From Verrucomicrobiota bacterium (GTDB lineage: Bacteria > Verrucomicrobiota > Verrucomicrobiia > Limisphaerales > J093): a stretch of 64,000 nucleotides of DNA. Under the pieces are notes generated by a model. The model ran no database searches, had not been told where the DNA came from, and worked only from the letters and a program-made list of their open reading frames with translations. Positions 10,203-18,933 of the stretch are shown here, in pieces (positions within the stretch are counted from its first letter, which is position 1; every line of letters starts with the position of its first letter). A program made the translations under genes and the position numbers. Location of the stretch: assembly GCA_027493615.1 (NCBI GenBank), contig JAOSKK010000037.1, forward strand, positions 252,514 through 316,513, in the 5' to 3' direction.

Positions 10203-10514
10203 TCAGCCTTTGAGCGTGTCCATCTGGTCCAGGTGGGTGGTGCGGCGGTGCCGATAGATCTTGATGATGAGGGCGAGGCCCACGGCGGTTTCGGCGGCGG
10301 CGACCGCGATGGCGAAGAGGGTGAACACGATTCCGGCGGCCGATTCCGGGTTGGGCCCGTACCGCCAGAAGGCGATGAAGTTGAGGTTGGCGGCGGTGAG
10401 CATCAACTCGATGCCGACGAGCACGAGGATGGCGTTGCGGCGGGTGAGGGCTCCGGCGAGGCCCACGCCGAAGAGCAGGGTCGAGACCACCAGATAACGT
10501 TGCAGCGGCGTCAT
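10203..10514 (-). CDS. nuoK: NADH-quinone oxidoreductase subunit K
   Basis: Small three-helix membrane subunit of complex I, 103 residues, the usual length. It shows LTRRNAILVLVGIELMLTAA with the conserved membrane Glu of the proton path, followed by NLNFIAFWR and AVAAAETAVGLALIIKIYR. The ATG at 10514 (MTPLQRYLVVS) is preferred over an in-frame ATG at 10562 because the extra 16 residues are encoded by repeat DNA between nuoJ and nuoK. The repeat separates it from nuoJ by about 250 bp, which is unusual for this gene pair. Confidence 0.95.
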   Translation of the reverse strand: MTPLQRYLVVSTLLFGVGLAGALTRRNAILVLVGIELMLTAANLNFIAFWRYGPNPESAAGIVFTLFAIAVAAAETAVGLALIIKIYRHRRTTHLDQMDTLKG

Positions 10515-10767
10515 ACCTCTTCCACCCCAAAGGGGTCGGTCCCACAGATGCGCCAACCGCAAGGGGTCGGTTCTGCATGTGCGCCAGGACGCCTCTCCGT
10601 GAACCTGTGGTGCGGGCTTCCAGCCTGCGCACTCCGTGGTTCATGGCCCTTGAGCAGGTCCGGCCCGAACAGGACGCTTCCCTTGAACCGCGCAGGAAAC
10701 CCGGGGGTGAACCCCAGCACTCCAGACGCCTCGCGATTGGCGGAACTCATGGGTCCACAACGCCTCG
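10515..10767. repeat. Interspersed repeat inside the nuo operon
   Basis: A non-coding stretch of 253 bp between nuoJ and nuoK. It contains the 20-base hairpin core GGTGCGGGCTTCCAGCCTGC at 10609-10628. It also has a segment with GTTCATGGCCC (10640-10650) shared with copies near 23.4 and 29.1 kb, and GCACTCCAGACGC at about 10719-10731, shared with copies at 24.3 and 29.0 kb. The neighbouring genes are otherwise tightly packed, so this is best read as a mosaic of mobile-type repeats inserted into the operon. Confidence 0.7.
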
Positions 10768-11295
10768 TCATCGCCCCACCTCCCGGTCCAGCGGCCGCGG
10801 TTCGCGGACCGCCAATACCACCGCCCCAATCATCGCCGCGGTCAGGAGCAACCCCACGACCTCGAGCGCGACGACATACCTGGTCATCAACTCCTGCCCC
10901 AACTCCCTCACCGACGGCGCAACGGCGGGTGCCGTCACGTCAGGCAACAGCCGGCTGCTCCCCACGCACGCCAGCAGGACACCCGTCACGGCCCCGGCAA
11001 TCCCGAGGCCAAGGGGCCAGGGTTGGATGGCACGGGGCTCGGGCACGCGGGCGGGATCGGCTCCCGGATCCCGGGTCATCAGACTGGCGAAGACAATCAG
11101 GATGGCGATCGCCCCCACGTACACCATCACCTGGGCGAAGCTCACGAACTCGGCGCCCAGGCCGAGGAACAGGCCGGCCACGCTGAAGAAGGTCAGTACC
11201 AGGCAGAGGGCGCAGTGGATCAGGTTGCGCAGGGAGACCGCGGCCACCGCCCCGCCGAGGGCCAGCAACGCAGCGATGAAGGCAGCGGGTTCCAT
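10768..11295 (-). CDS. nuoJ: NADH-quinone oxidoreductase subunit J
   Basis: Membrane subunit of complex I, 175 residues, close to the family length. The N-terminal half has the typical LRNLIHCALCLVLTFFSVAG and AEFVSFAQVMVYVGAIAILI segments, the latter being the conserved helix 3 beside the proton path. A periplasmic-type linker rich in Pro and Arg follows, then the last helices with ALEVVGLLLTAAMIGAVVLA. It starts 6 bp after the nuoH stop. The frame is intact. Confidence 0.95.
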   Translation of the reverse strand: MEPAAFIAALLALGGAVAAVSLRNLIHCALCLVLTFFSVAGLFLGLGAEFVSFAQVMVYVGAIAILIVFASLMTRDPGADPARVPEPRAIQPWPLGLGIAGAVTGVLLACVGSSRLLPDVTAPAVAPSVRELGQELMTRYVVALEVVGLLLTAAMIGAVVLAVREPRPLDREVGR

Positions 11296-11301
11296 GCACG
11301 T

Positions 11302-12498
11302 CTAGTCGGCGAAGCGGTACCGGCGCGGCCCCAACCGCCCGCGCTGGGTGAGGCTCCGGCTCAGCGCGCGGTAGGGCAGCAGGAGGAGCGCCGCTCCGAG
11401 CACCCATCGCCACAGCCCGGCTCCCGGGAAGGTCCAGGTCGCGGTGGCGTGCCACATGGCGGCGGCCACGAGCGTGACGAGGGACATCGGCAACATGAAC
11501 TTCCAGGCGAAGTTCATGAGCTGATCGGCGCGCAGCCGGGGCATGGTCCCGCGCAGCCAGATGAAGACCGCGATGCAACCGAGAAGTTTGGCACCGAACC
11601 ACAGGTACGACGGCACCCAATCCAGCCAGGCCACCGGTGCCCGCCATCCGCCCAGGAACAGCGTGATGCCGACGCCGCTGATCGCGAACAGGCTCAGGTA
11701 CTCGCCCAGGTAGAAGAGGGCGTACTTGAAGCCGGAATACTCGACCATGTGACCGGCGATGATCTCCGATTCACCCTCGGGCAGGTCGAAGGGGGAACGG
11801 TTGGTCTTGGCGGTGGCGGCGATCATGAACAACACGAAGCCGGCCAGCCCCCACGGCGTAAAGACGTGCCAGTTCGCGAGCCCCGCCCAGCCATGGCCGG
11901 CCTGGCTGTCCACGATGGCGGGCAGCGACAAGGTGCCGGCCACCAGCACGACGCTCACGGCGGACAGGACGAGGGGGACTTCGTAGCTGATCAACTGCGC
12001 GATGGCGCGCATGGCCCCCAGCAACGAGTACTTGTTGCGGCTCCCCCACCCCGCCATGAACACAGCGATCTCGGTGGCCGAGCCCACGGCGAAGAAGAAC
12101 AGCAAACCGGCCTCGAGATCCAGGGCCACGAGATGGCGTCCGAAGGGGATGACCGAGTATGCGAGCAACACCGGCACGACCTTGAGGATGGGTGCCAGGA
12201 AGTGGATCCACTGATCCGCGGCGCGGGGGACGATGTCCTCCTTGGTCAACATCTTGAGGCCGTCGGCGATGGGCTGCAGCAGGCCGTAAGGGCCCACGCG
12301 GTTGGGTCCCAGCCGATTCTGGATGCGCGCGAGTCCTTTGCGCTCGAGCCAGGTGGTCAGGGCGAAGAGGCCGCCGAACGTGGCCACGATGGCGGCGGCG
12401 CCCAGGAAAGCGGCGACCCAGGGCTGCCACGGAGCCGGCCAAAGGGCGACCAGCCGCTGCTGAACGAGGTCCAGAAGTTGGTCAAGGGTTTGAGCCAT
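11302..12498 (-). CDS. nuoH: NADH-quinone oxidoreductase subunit H
   Basis: Membrane subunit of complex I that forms much of the quinone-binding cavity at the junction with the peripheral arm. The 398-residue protein is intact and carries ERKGLARIQNRLGPNRVG at about residues 52-69, GLKMLTKEDIVP, RAIAQLISYEVPLVLS, and RSPFDLPEGESEIIAGHMVE, all diagnostic. A C-terminal Arg-rich tail ends in RRYRFAD. It lies downstream of nuoI, so the order is I-H rather than the common H-I. Confidence 0.97.
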   Translation of the reverse strand: MAQTLDQLLDLVQQRLVALWPAPWQPWVAAFLGAAAIVATFGGLFALTTWLERKGLARIQNRLGPNRVGPYGLLQPIADGLKMLTKEDIVPRAADQWIHFLAPILKVVPVLLAYSVIPFGRHLVALDLEAGLLFFFAVGSATEIAVFMAGWGSRNKYSLLGAMRAIAQLISYEVPLVLSAVSVVLVAGTLSLPAIVDSQAGHGWAGLANWHVFTPWGLAGFVLFMIAATAKTNRSPFDLPEGESEIIAGHMVEYSGFKYALFYLGEYLSLFAISGVGITLFLGGWRAPVAWLDWVPSYLWFGAKLLGCIAVFIWLRGTMPRLRADQLMNFAWKFMLPMSLVTLVAAAMWHATATWTFPGAGLWRWVLGAALLLLPYRALSRSLTQRGRLGPRRYRFAD

Positions 12499-12571
12499 GC
12501 GCGCGCGCGGCGGATGCTATCGGAACGGCGTCCGTCCTGCCAACGCCCCATTTTCCGGCGTGCCCCGCATC

Positions 12572-13165
12572 TTACGGGGTCGCGGCTGCCGGGGTTGCGG
12601 CGGGTTGGGGCGGGGCGGCCTTGGGTTTGGCCTGGGCCTTGGCCTTCGCCTCGGCCTTGGCCTGCTCGGCGGCGAGTCGGGCGTCGGTCTCGGCCGCCTC
12701 CGTCGGGTGAATCTGGTGGTAGTAGCGATTGGGTTTGGCGAGGTCCGTCTTGTGGAGGAGGAGGCCGCCGAAGCGGTCGGGAGTGCTCCATTCGAAGGCG
12801 GTGTCCATGCGGATGGCATCGAACGGGCAGACCTCGACGCAGATCTGGCAACTCATGCAGACCGAGATGTCGAGGTCGAAGACGCGGGGGTGCTTCTGGG
12901 GTTTGCCCCGTTCATCGCGCTCGAGCACGATGTAGATACACTGCGGCGGGCATTCCTTCTCGCAGATCTTGCAGGCCACGCAGCGCAATCCCCGTTCAGG
13001 ATCGGCCCCGTCATAGACGAGGAAGGGGAAGACGCGGGCGTTCTCCGGCAGTTCGAGCCGCCGTTCGGGGTATTCGACCGTGGGCAACCGGGCCGGATCG
13101 TGGTAACTGCCCACGAAGTTCCGTGCCGTTTCAGCCAGGCCCTTGAGGAGTCCAGCGCCAAACAT
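12572..13165 (-). CDS. nuoI: NADH-quinone oxidoreductase subunit I
   Basis: Peripheral-arm subunit that carries two 4Fe-4S clusters toward quinone. The ligands are complete: Cys62, 65, 68 and 72 in CVACKICEKECP, and Cys103, 106, 109 and 113 in CMSCQICVEVCP. The 197-residue protein is slightly long because of a C-terminal tail from about residue 160 rich in Ala, Lys and Pro, not part of the standard fold. It is the first gene of the operon seen here. No nuoA-G genes lie upstream, where the strand changes, so the rest of complex I must be encoded elsewhere. Confidence 0.96.
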   Translation of the reverse strand: MFGAGLLKGLAETARNFVGSYHDPARLPTVEYPERRLELPENARVFPFLVYDGADPERGLRCVACKICEKECPPQCIYIVLERDERGKPQKHPRVFDLDISVCMSCQICVEVCPFDAIRMDTAFEWSTPDRFGGLLLHKTDLAKPNRYYHQIHPTEAAETDARLAAEQAKAEAKAKAQAKPKAAPPQPAATPAAATP

Positions 13166-13218
13166 CGGGCGGCAGAATGCCTTCGATTCGCGCGCTTGAC
13201 AAAGCGAATTCCCGCGGA

Positions 13219-13376
13219 AGCTCCAAGTTCAAAGTTCAAAGTTCAAGGGAAGATCCAAGCGGGAAGATCCAATGGCCCCGCCGGCGGATGCTGCATTCGC
13301 GTTGCCGACCCCGGAGCACCGCTTGGCGCTTTGCACCTGGGACTTCCCTTGAGTTTTGAGCCTTGAACTTGGAGCT
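13219..13376. repeat. MITE-like element with inverted ends
   Basis: About 158 bp upstream of nuoI, flanked by inverted arms of about 33 bp. The left arm begins AGCTCCAAGTTCAAAGTTC (13219) with a GTTCAAA-type tandem. The right arm is its imperfect complement, ending TTGAACTTGGAGCT at 13376, and both arms reach GGGAAG/CTTCCC. The core shows no coding potential. It lies in the divergent promoter region between nuoI and the DUF6941 gene and could influence either. Confidence 0.65.
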
Positions 13377-13428
13377 TTGAAATCCCGGTTGCGGCATTCA
13401 CAGTCGCGGCAACCGATTCGAATTGAAC

Positions 13429-13875
13429 ATGAATCCGACCCGCATACTGCCGGACCTGCAAGCCTCGTTGCTTTGTGAAGACGTGCGCCAGGAGGCGACC
13501 GGCAACTTCATTCTGGTGGGGATCCTGGGCTACGTTCGCGTGCCGCAACTTCCCATCAAGGCCTTCAAGCTCTGCGTCTACAACCGCTGGACGGCGGGGG
13601 TGGGCCAGTTCGTCGAGAACGTCCGCCTGGTGGCCCCGGACGGCACCACGGTGATTCGCAAGAGCGAGGTCCGCTTTGCCCTGCAGGATGCCACGCATCA
13701 CTCGACGAACGTGACCCTGTTCGCTGGCGTGGAGTTCACCCAACCCGGGGTCTACTACGTGGAAGTGCTCGTCGACGACGTGATGAAGCTGCGCTCCCCG
13801 GTTCCGGTCATCCTCCAACCGCCGCCGAAGGCCGCTCAGCCGCCTGGGACGACCCCCGCGCCGGCTGCGGAGTAA
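13429..13875 (+). CDS. DUF6941-like small protein
   Basis: 148-residue soluble protein. It opens with ILPDLQASLLCEDVRQEATG and NFILVGILGYV, a pattern seen in the DUF6941 family of short bacterial proteins, whose function is not known. The middle looks like a beta-sandwich (alternating strands FVENVRLVAPDG, VEFTQPGVYYVEVLVDD) and the end is a Pro/Ala tail. The ATG at 13429 is preferred over a TTG at 13423. It precedes a membrane protein by 12 bp, likely the same transcript. The family assignment is from memory of the motif and is moderate. Confidence 0.65.
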   Translation: MNPTRILPDLQASLLCEDVRQEATGNFILVGILGYVRVPQLPIKAFKLCVYNRWTAGVGQFVENVRLVAPDGTTVIRKSEVRFALQDATHHSTNVTLFAGVEFTQPGVYYVEVLVDDVMKLRSPVPVILQPPPKAAQPPGTTPAPAAE

Positions 13876-13887
13876 CCTGCGTGCTCC

Positions 13888-15069
13888 ATGAATCCGTCGC
13901 CGCCGGGCGGTTCTGAAGGGATCGCCTGGCAGCCGTTCACCTTTGGCGGCGTGGCCGCCTTTGCGACTGCCGGGGCGCTGCGCGCCTGGGTGGTGGTGAT
14001 GTTGACGGCCCTGCTGCTGGGCCTGGCGGCCGACCGGTATTTCGTCGCGGCTTGGTTTCCGGCGTTGGACCTCGCTCTCGAACGTCTGCCGGCAAGCGGA
14101 GAGATCCGGGACGGCCGGTTGCTCTGGCCGACGCCCCAGGCTGTGGAGCTTGCGAACAACGGGTTCGTCCGGCTCCTGGTCAACCCGAACTTCGGTCCGG
14201 TCGCCGGCCAATCGGCCGACGTGACCTTCGAATGCACCGCGGACACACTGACGGCGCAATCCCTGTTCGGCTACTGGGTCTTACCCTACCCCTACCGGCT
14301 GCGGCTGGCGCTGAATCAGCCGACCTTGCAGCCTCTCTGGGCGGCCTGGCGCCCCCATTTTCGCCTCGGATTGCCCACGGCTTCTGCGCTGGTGATGGTT
14401 GTGGCCTGGGCGGGATTGGCGCTGGTCCTGGCCCCCGTCGCCCGGGCTCTTGCGTTGCTGCTGCGTCGCGAAGTCCCGCTGCGGGGTTGCTGGAAGGCGG
14501 CCTTCGCCACGTTTGCGCCCTTCGCGCTGGCCACCGCACTCGGGGTTGTTCTCTATGCCGGACGCGGCTTTCGGCTGCCCGACCTCCTGGTCACGTGGGC
14601 CCTGGCGCATCTGTACAGTCTCATCCTGCTCTTTGGCGCCATCCCCTGCCTGCCTCGCCTTGCCCGGGCATCTCCCTTTGTGGTACGGCCATCCGCCCCC
14701 ATGACGGCCGCCTCGCCCTTCGCGGCGCCACCGGGCGATCCGGATCTCACCGTTCAACCCGAGGCGTCATCCGCAAGAAAGGACGTTCCTCAGGCACCGT
14801 CGGCCGCGTCGGTCCTCGTCAACGGCGAAGCTCCGGCCGATCCCCGCAATCCCTTCGCCGCCCCGACGGCGCTTCCCGCGCCGCCGGTCGGTGCGCCGCG
14901 CGAGCCTTTCCCTGCCCCTGTGCTTCCCGCACGCCCCCGGCCCTCGGATCGCCCGCCGCCCGCGGCCCCGGAACCGCCTCCCCGGCGTATCATGCCCACC
15001 TCCGCTCCCACGCCCACCCCACGCCGTTCTGAGCCCGCGGAGCCGCTCGACCCCATGAATCCTTCGTGA
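13888..15069 (+). CDS. Membrane protein with proline-rich tail
   Basis: Not recognised as a known family. The 393-residue protein has a first membrane helix at about 35-55 (AWVVVMLTALLLGLAADRYF) and a soluble loop of about 100 residues. Three more hydrophobic segments lie at about 155-265 (ASALVMVVAWAGLALVLAPV, FAPFALATALGVVLYAG, LAHLYSLILLFGAIPCL). A disordered tail of about 120 residues, very rich in Pro and Ala, follows. The overall look is that of Yip1-like small membrane proteins but no defining motif is seen. It probably shares a transcript with the DUF6941 gene and converges on the ABC permease genes. Confidence 0.6.
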   Translation: MNPSPPGGSEGIAWQPFTFGGVAAFATAGALRAWVVVMLTALLLGLAADRYFVAAWFPALDLALERLPASGEIRDGRLLWPTPQAVELANNGFVRLLVNPNFGPVAGQSADVTFECTADTLTAQSLFGYWVLPYPYRLRLALNQPTLQPLWAAWRPHFRLGLPTASALVMVVAWAGLALVLAPVARALALLLRREVPLRGCWKAAFATFAPFALATALGVVLYAGRGFRLPDLLVTWALAHLYSLILLFGAIPCLPRLARASPFVVRPSAPMTAASPFAAPPGDPDLTVQPEASSARKDVPQAPSAASVLVNGEAPADPRNPFAAPTALPAPPVGAPREPFPAPVLPARPRPSDRPPPAAPEPPPRRIMPTSAPTPTPRRSEPAEPLDPMNPS

Positions 15070-15072
15070 AGA

Positions 15073-16038
15073 TCAGGCGCCCTGGTGCTTCGCCTGAGGG
15101 TCGAACGCGTCGCGCAGACCGTCCGCCACGAAGTTAAGCGCCAGCAACAACGTGACCAACGTGCCTGCCGGCACCACGATCATCCACCAGTAGATCCGGA
15201 TCGGGTTGATCTGGGTGGCGCCCTCGGCAATCAACGAACCGAGGCTGGCCTGCGGCGGCTGCAAGCCCAGTCCCAAAAAGCTCAGAAACGACTCATACAG
15301 CATCACGCTCGGGACCGTGAGCGCGAGGTAGACGATGACCACGCCGCTGATGTTCGGCAGGATGTGCCGCAGGACGATCCGCGCGGTGCCGGCTCCCAGG
15401 GCGCGGCTGGCCTCAACGAAGGGCCGCGTCCGCAGCGACAACACCTCACCCCGGACAATCCGGGCCATGGTCAGCCAGGACACTGCGGCGATGCCGAGCA
15501 GCAACCCCGCGGTTCGGATCCACACGGCGGGCACGACCGTCCCACCCGCGCCTTCCCACTGCTCCACCCATCCGTTCAGAACGGTCACGACGACGATCAC
15601 GAACACCAGCGTCGGCATCGCGTACAACCCGTCCACGGTCCGCATCATCCACGCGTCCAACCGCCCGCCCACATACCCGGCCACCGCACCCCAAAGCACG
15701 CCCAGGACCAGGCTCACCGCGGTGCCCACGGCTCCCACCGCCAGCGAAAGCCGCGCGCCCACCAACACCCGCGTGAGCAGGTCGCGACCATGCACGTCCG
15801 TCCCCGCCCAGTGCTGCCAGGAGGGCGGCTCGAACTGCCCGCCCACAAACGCGTCCGGGGCGTAGGCCGACAGCGCCGGCCCGACCAACACTGCCAACCC
15901 CAGTCCGGCCAGAAGCACCGCACTCACCACCGCTGCACGGTTCTGTCGGAACCGACGCCAGGCCTGACGCGTCGGACTGGGACGCTGCTCCGTCGGCGGT
16001 ACGCCGGCGAGCTGCCGGGTGTCCGCCGGCTCACTCAT
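15073..16038 (-). CDS. Peptide/nickel-type ABC transporter permease, DppC/OppC family
   Basis: Inner-membrane permease subunit of a peptide-class importer. The 321-residue protein has a cytoplasmic N-terminus (RQAWRRFRQNRAAVVSAVLL), the OppC extracellular segment around HWAGTDVHGRDLLTRVLVGA, and the permease coupling motif in FVEASRALGAGTARIVLRHI. The start at 16038 is chosen because its ATG overlaps the stop of the upstream permease (ATGAGTGA). The frame is intact. No solute-binding protein or ATPase gene is adjacent, so the substrate is unknown. Confidence 0.93.
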   Translation of the reverse strand: MSEPADTRQLAGVPPTEQRPSPTRQAWRRFRQNRAAVVSAVLLAGLGLAVLVGPALSAYAPDAFVGGQFEPPSWQHWAGTDVHGRDLLTRVLVGARLSLAVGAVGTAVSLVLGVLWGAVAGYVGGRLDAWMMRTVDGLYAMPTLVFVIVVVTVLNGWVEQWEGAGGTVVPAVWIRTAGLLLGIAAVSWLTMARIVRGEVLSLRTRPFVEASRALGAGTARIVLRHILPNISGVVIVYLALTVPSVMLYESFLSFLGLGLQPPQASLGSLIAEGATQINPIRIYWWMIVVPAGTLVTLLLALNFVADGLRDAFDPQAKHQGA

Positions 16039-16957
16039 GGCGCACGCGCGGATCCAGCCAGGCATAAGCCAGGTCCACGATAAGGTTCAGCACCAGCAAC
16101 ACCACCGCGTACAGCAGCACCAGCCCCACTACCATCGTGTAGTCGCGGTTCAGCGAGCTGTTCACCATGAACACCCCCAGACCGGGAAGCTGGAACAGGT
16201 TCTCGACGACGAACGAGCCGGTCAACAGGTCGGCCAGCAACGGCCCCGCATACGACACCACCGGCAGCACTCCGAGCCGAAACGCGTGCCGCCAAAAGAT
16301 GTGCCCTTCGGAGAGTCCCTTGGCCCGGGCGGTGACGATGAACTCCGCGGGCAGCGTCTTGAGCATGCCCTCGCGCATCAGCCGCGCCACCCGCCCGGCG
16401 AAGTAGAGGCCCAGCGTGACAACCGGCAGCACCAGGTGCCACGGCGATCCCCACAAGGCGACCGGGAACCAGCGGAGCTTCACCCCCAACACCATCACCA
16501 GCACGGGCCCGGCCACGAACGTCGGGACGCAAATCGCCGTCAGCGCCGCCAGGCTGCCCCATTGGTCCGGCCAACGCCCACGCCGGATCGCCGCGGCAAA
16601 TCCCACGGGTACGCCCAACCCCATGGCCAAGGAAAATGCCAGCAAGCCGAGGGTCAACGACACCGGCAGACCCGCGATGAGGAGGTCGTTCACCGTGTGG
16701 TTCCGATACCGCATCGAGGGACCCAGGTCCCCTCGCACCAGGCCCCTCAGGTAAATCAGGAACTGGCGCCAGACCGGCTGGTCGAGGTGGTACTTGGCGT
16801 TCAACTGCCGCTCGATCTCCGGCGGCACCTGCCGTTCCCGGTCAAAGGGACCGCCAGGCGCCAACCGGATCAGCGCAAAGGCGGCGAGGCTGATCCCCAG
16901 CAGCAGCGGGACCATGAACGCCAGTCGGTGCAGCACGTGCTTCACAGCGGGGCCCAC
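16031..16957 (-). CDS. Peptide/nickel-type ABC transporter permease, DppB/OppB family
   Basis: Partner permease of the DppC-like gene that follows it. The 308 residues start VKHVLHRLAFMVPLLLGISL, with the OppB signature APGGPFDRER and the large periplasmic loop with YHLDQPVWRQFLIYLRGLVRG. The coupling motif lies in EFIVTARAKGLSEGHIFWRH, and the C-terminus reads LDPRVRHE. Overlap with dppC indicates tight co-translation. The pair looks functional, but the operon lacks ATPase and binding protein, which must be supplied from elsewhere. Confidence 0.93.
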   Translation of the reverse strand: MGPAVKHVLHRLAFMVPLLLGISLAAFALIRLAPGGPFDRERQVPPEIERQLNAKYHLDQPVWRQFLIYLRGLVRGDLGPSMRYRNHTVNDLLIAGLPVSLTLGLLAFSLAMGLGVPVGFAAAIRRGRWPDQWGSLAALTAICVPTFVAGPVLVMVLGVKLRWFPVALWGSPWHLVLPVVTLGLYFAGRVARLMREGMLKTLPAEFIVTARAKGLSEGHIFWRHAFRLGVLPVVSYAGPLLADLLTGSFVVENLFQLPGLGVFMVNSSLNRDYTMVVGLVLLYAVVLLVLNLIVDLAYAWLDPRVRHE

Positions 16958-17197
16958 GACCGGGCGCAGTCGCCGCGCTTCACTCCCGGCGCCAACGCCT
17001 CAGCCACGTGGGAACAACACCGGCATTCTTCGCGGCCGTTTCCCGGCCCGCAACGATGAACCGTCCGCCCGCCCGCCCCGCCCCTCTCCTGCGTCCCTTG
17101 GCGCCTTTCGCGGGCAACCCCTCCTCCTTTCCCTTCCCCTTTCGCGGGCTTTTTCCTTTGCCCTTTCCTCCGGTCGTCTGGGAAACTGCGCGCCAAC

Positions 17198-18933
17198 ATG
17201 AACCTCCTGCAGCGCCCTTTGCTCCCTGTGCTCCTGCTCGCCGCGGGCCTTGGCGGGCTTGCTTCCACCCTGCTCCCCGCCACCGGCGCGGAGGCAGCCC
17301 CGCCGGTCTCAAACCACTTCCCGAGTCGGACCTCGCCAAGATCCGGTCGGCCCTCCCGTCCCGCGCGCGGGTCAACCCCCAGAAACCCCGCAAGCTGCTG
17401 TTGTTCGTGCACAACGTCGGGTACGGCGGCCATCCCTCGGCCGAGTACGCCAACCACGCCTTCACGCTCATGGGCGAGAAGACCGGCGCCTTCCAAGCCA
17501 TCGTCAGCCGCGACCCTGAGGTGTTTCGTCGCGAGAGCCTGCAGCAATTCGATGCGGTCTGCTTCAACAACAATGTGGGCAACCTCTTCACCGACCCCGA
17601 GCTGCGGCAGAACCTGGTCGAGTTCGTCACCGGCGGCGGGGGGCTGCTTGGCCTTCACGGCACCACCGTCGCCTTCACGCAATGGCCGGGCGCAATCGAA
17701 GACTGGCCGGAGTTTGGGTATATGATCGGCGCACGCGGCGCCAACCACCGCGAGAACACCGAGCATGTCTTCATCAAACTCGACGATCCGACCCACCCGC
17801 TGAACGCCGTCTTTCGCGGCCAGGGCTGGCAGTTCCGGGACGAGTTCTTCCGCGTCGGCGACCCCTACTCGCGCCAGCGTCTCCGGGTGCTCTTCAGCAT
17901 CGACACCGCCAAGACCGACCTGCAGCAGGGCCGTGGCTTCGGCCAGCTCGAACGTGCGGACAACGACTTCGCCCTCGCCTGGATCCGCAGCTACGGTCGG
18001 GGCCGCACGTTCTACTGCACCATTGCGCACAACCCCTACGTCTTCTGGAACCCGCTGATGCTCGAGTTCTACCAGGACGCCCTCCAGTTTGCCGTGGGCG
18101 ACCTGCCGGCGCCCACGACGCCCAGCGCCCGGCTCACCCCGGCGATGCGCGCGCAGGAGAAGCTCGGCTGGCGGCTCGGTCTCGAGGCTTACACCCTGCA
18201 CCGGATGACGTTCTTCGAGGCCATCGACCGCGCCGCCCAACTGGGCCTTTCCTACGTCGGCGGACTCAGCTTCCAGAAGCTCAGCCCCGACATCCCCAAG
18301 AACTTCGAGCCCGGTCTCAACGACGACGAACTGCGCGCCGTCCGCCTCAAACTCGCCGACGCCGGCCTGCACCTGCTCACCTTCTACATTCAGGAGATCC
18401 CGGGCGACGAAGCGGGCTGCCGGCGCGTGTTCGACTTCGGCCGCAAGCTCGGTATCGAGACCTTCATGACCGAGCCCAAGCTCGAGTCCCTCGACACCAT
18501 CGAGCGCTTCGCCAACGAGTACGGGATCAACGTCGCCCTCCACAATCACGACCCGAAGGCTTCACCGCACTACTGGAGCCCGGAAGCCATCCTCAAGGTC
18601 TGCCAGGGCCGCGGTCCCCGCTTCGGCGCGGCGGCAGACGTCGGCTACTGGATGCGAGCGGGCCTCGATCCGGTGGCCGGCATCCGGCAGCTCGGTTCCC
18701 GCCTGACCACCCTGCAGATGCACGACCTGCACGAGCTCAGCCCCGAAGGCGCCGACGTCCCCTGGGGCACGGGGCAAGGCCGTTCCGCCGAGATCTTCCG
18801 CGCGCTCCACGAGCAGGGCATCCGGCCCACCATGATCGGGCTGGAGTATTCGAAGGATTTCGACAACAACCTGGCCGCGGTCGCCCAATGCGCCGCTTTC
18901 TTCAACCAGTTCACGCTCACCCTCACGCCATGA
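17198..18933 (+). CDS. Secreted ThuA-like / sugar isomerase TIM-barrel fusion
   Basis: Two-domain exported protein of about 578 residues. A signal peptide (MNLLQRPLLPVLLLAAGLGG) leads into a ThuA-like glutamine-amidotransferase-fold domain with LLFVHNVGYGGHPSAEYANH, GGGGLLGLHGTTVAF and GRTFYCTIAHNPYVFWNP. From about residue 330 a xylose-isomerase-like TIM barrel follows, with LGWRLGLEAYTLHRMTFFEA, INVALHNHDP, GAAADVGYW and LQMHDLHE, giving the metal ligands. ThuA domains are linked to trehalose and other sugar use. The barrel family includes 3-keto-sugar epimerases and lyases. The frame breaks near 17313, between signal peptide and mature part, where one base restores APPAGLKPLPESDL. A pyrimidine-rich stretch precedes the start. 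Confidence 0.82.

Noticed and set aside
11023..13146. 707-codon open frame antisense to nuoH and nuoI
   Set aside because: It covers two strongly conserved complex I genes and its product is Arg/Gly/His-rich without domains.
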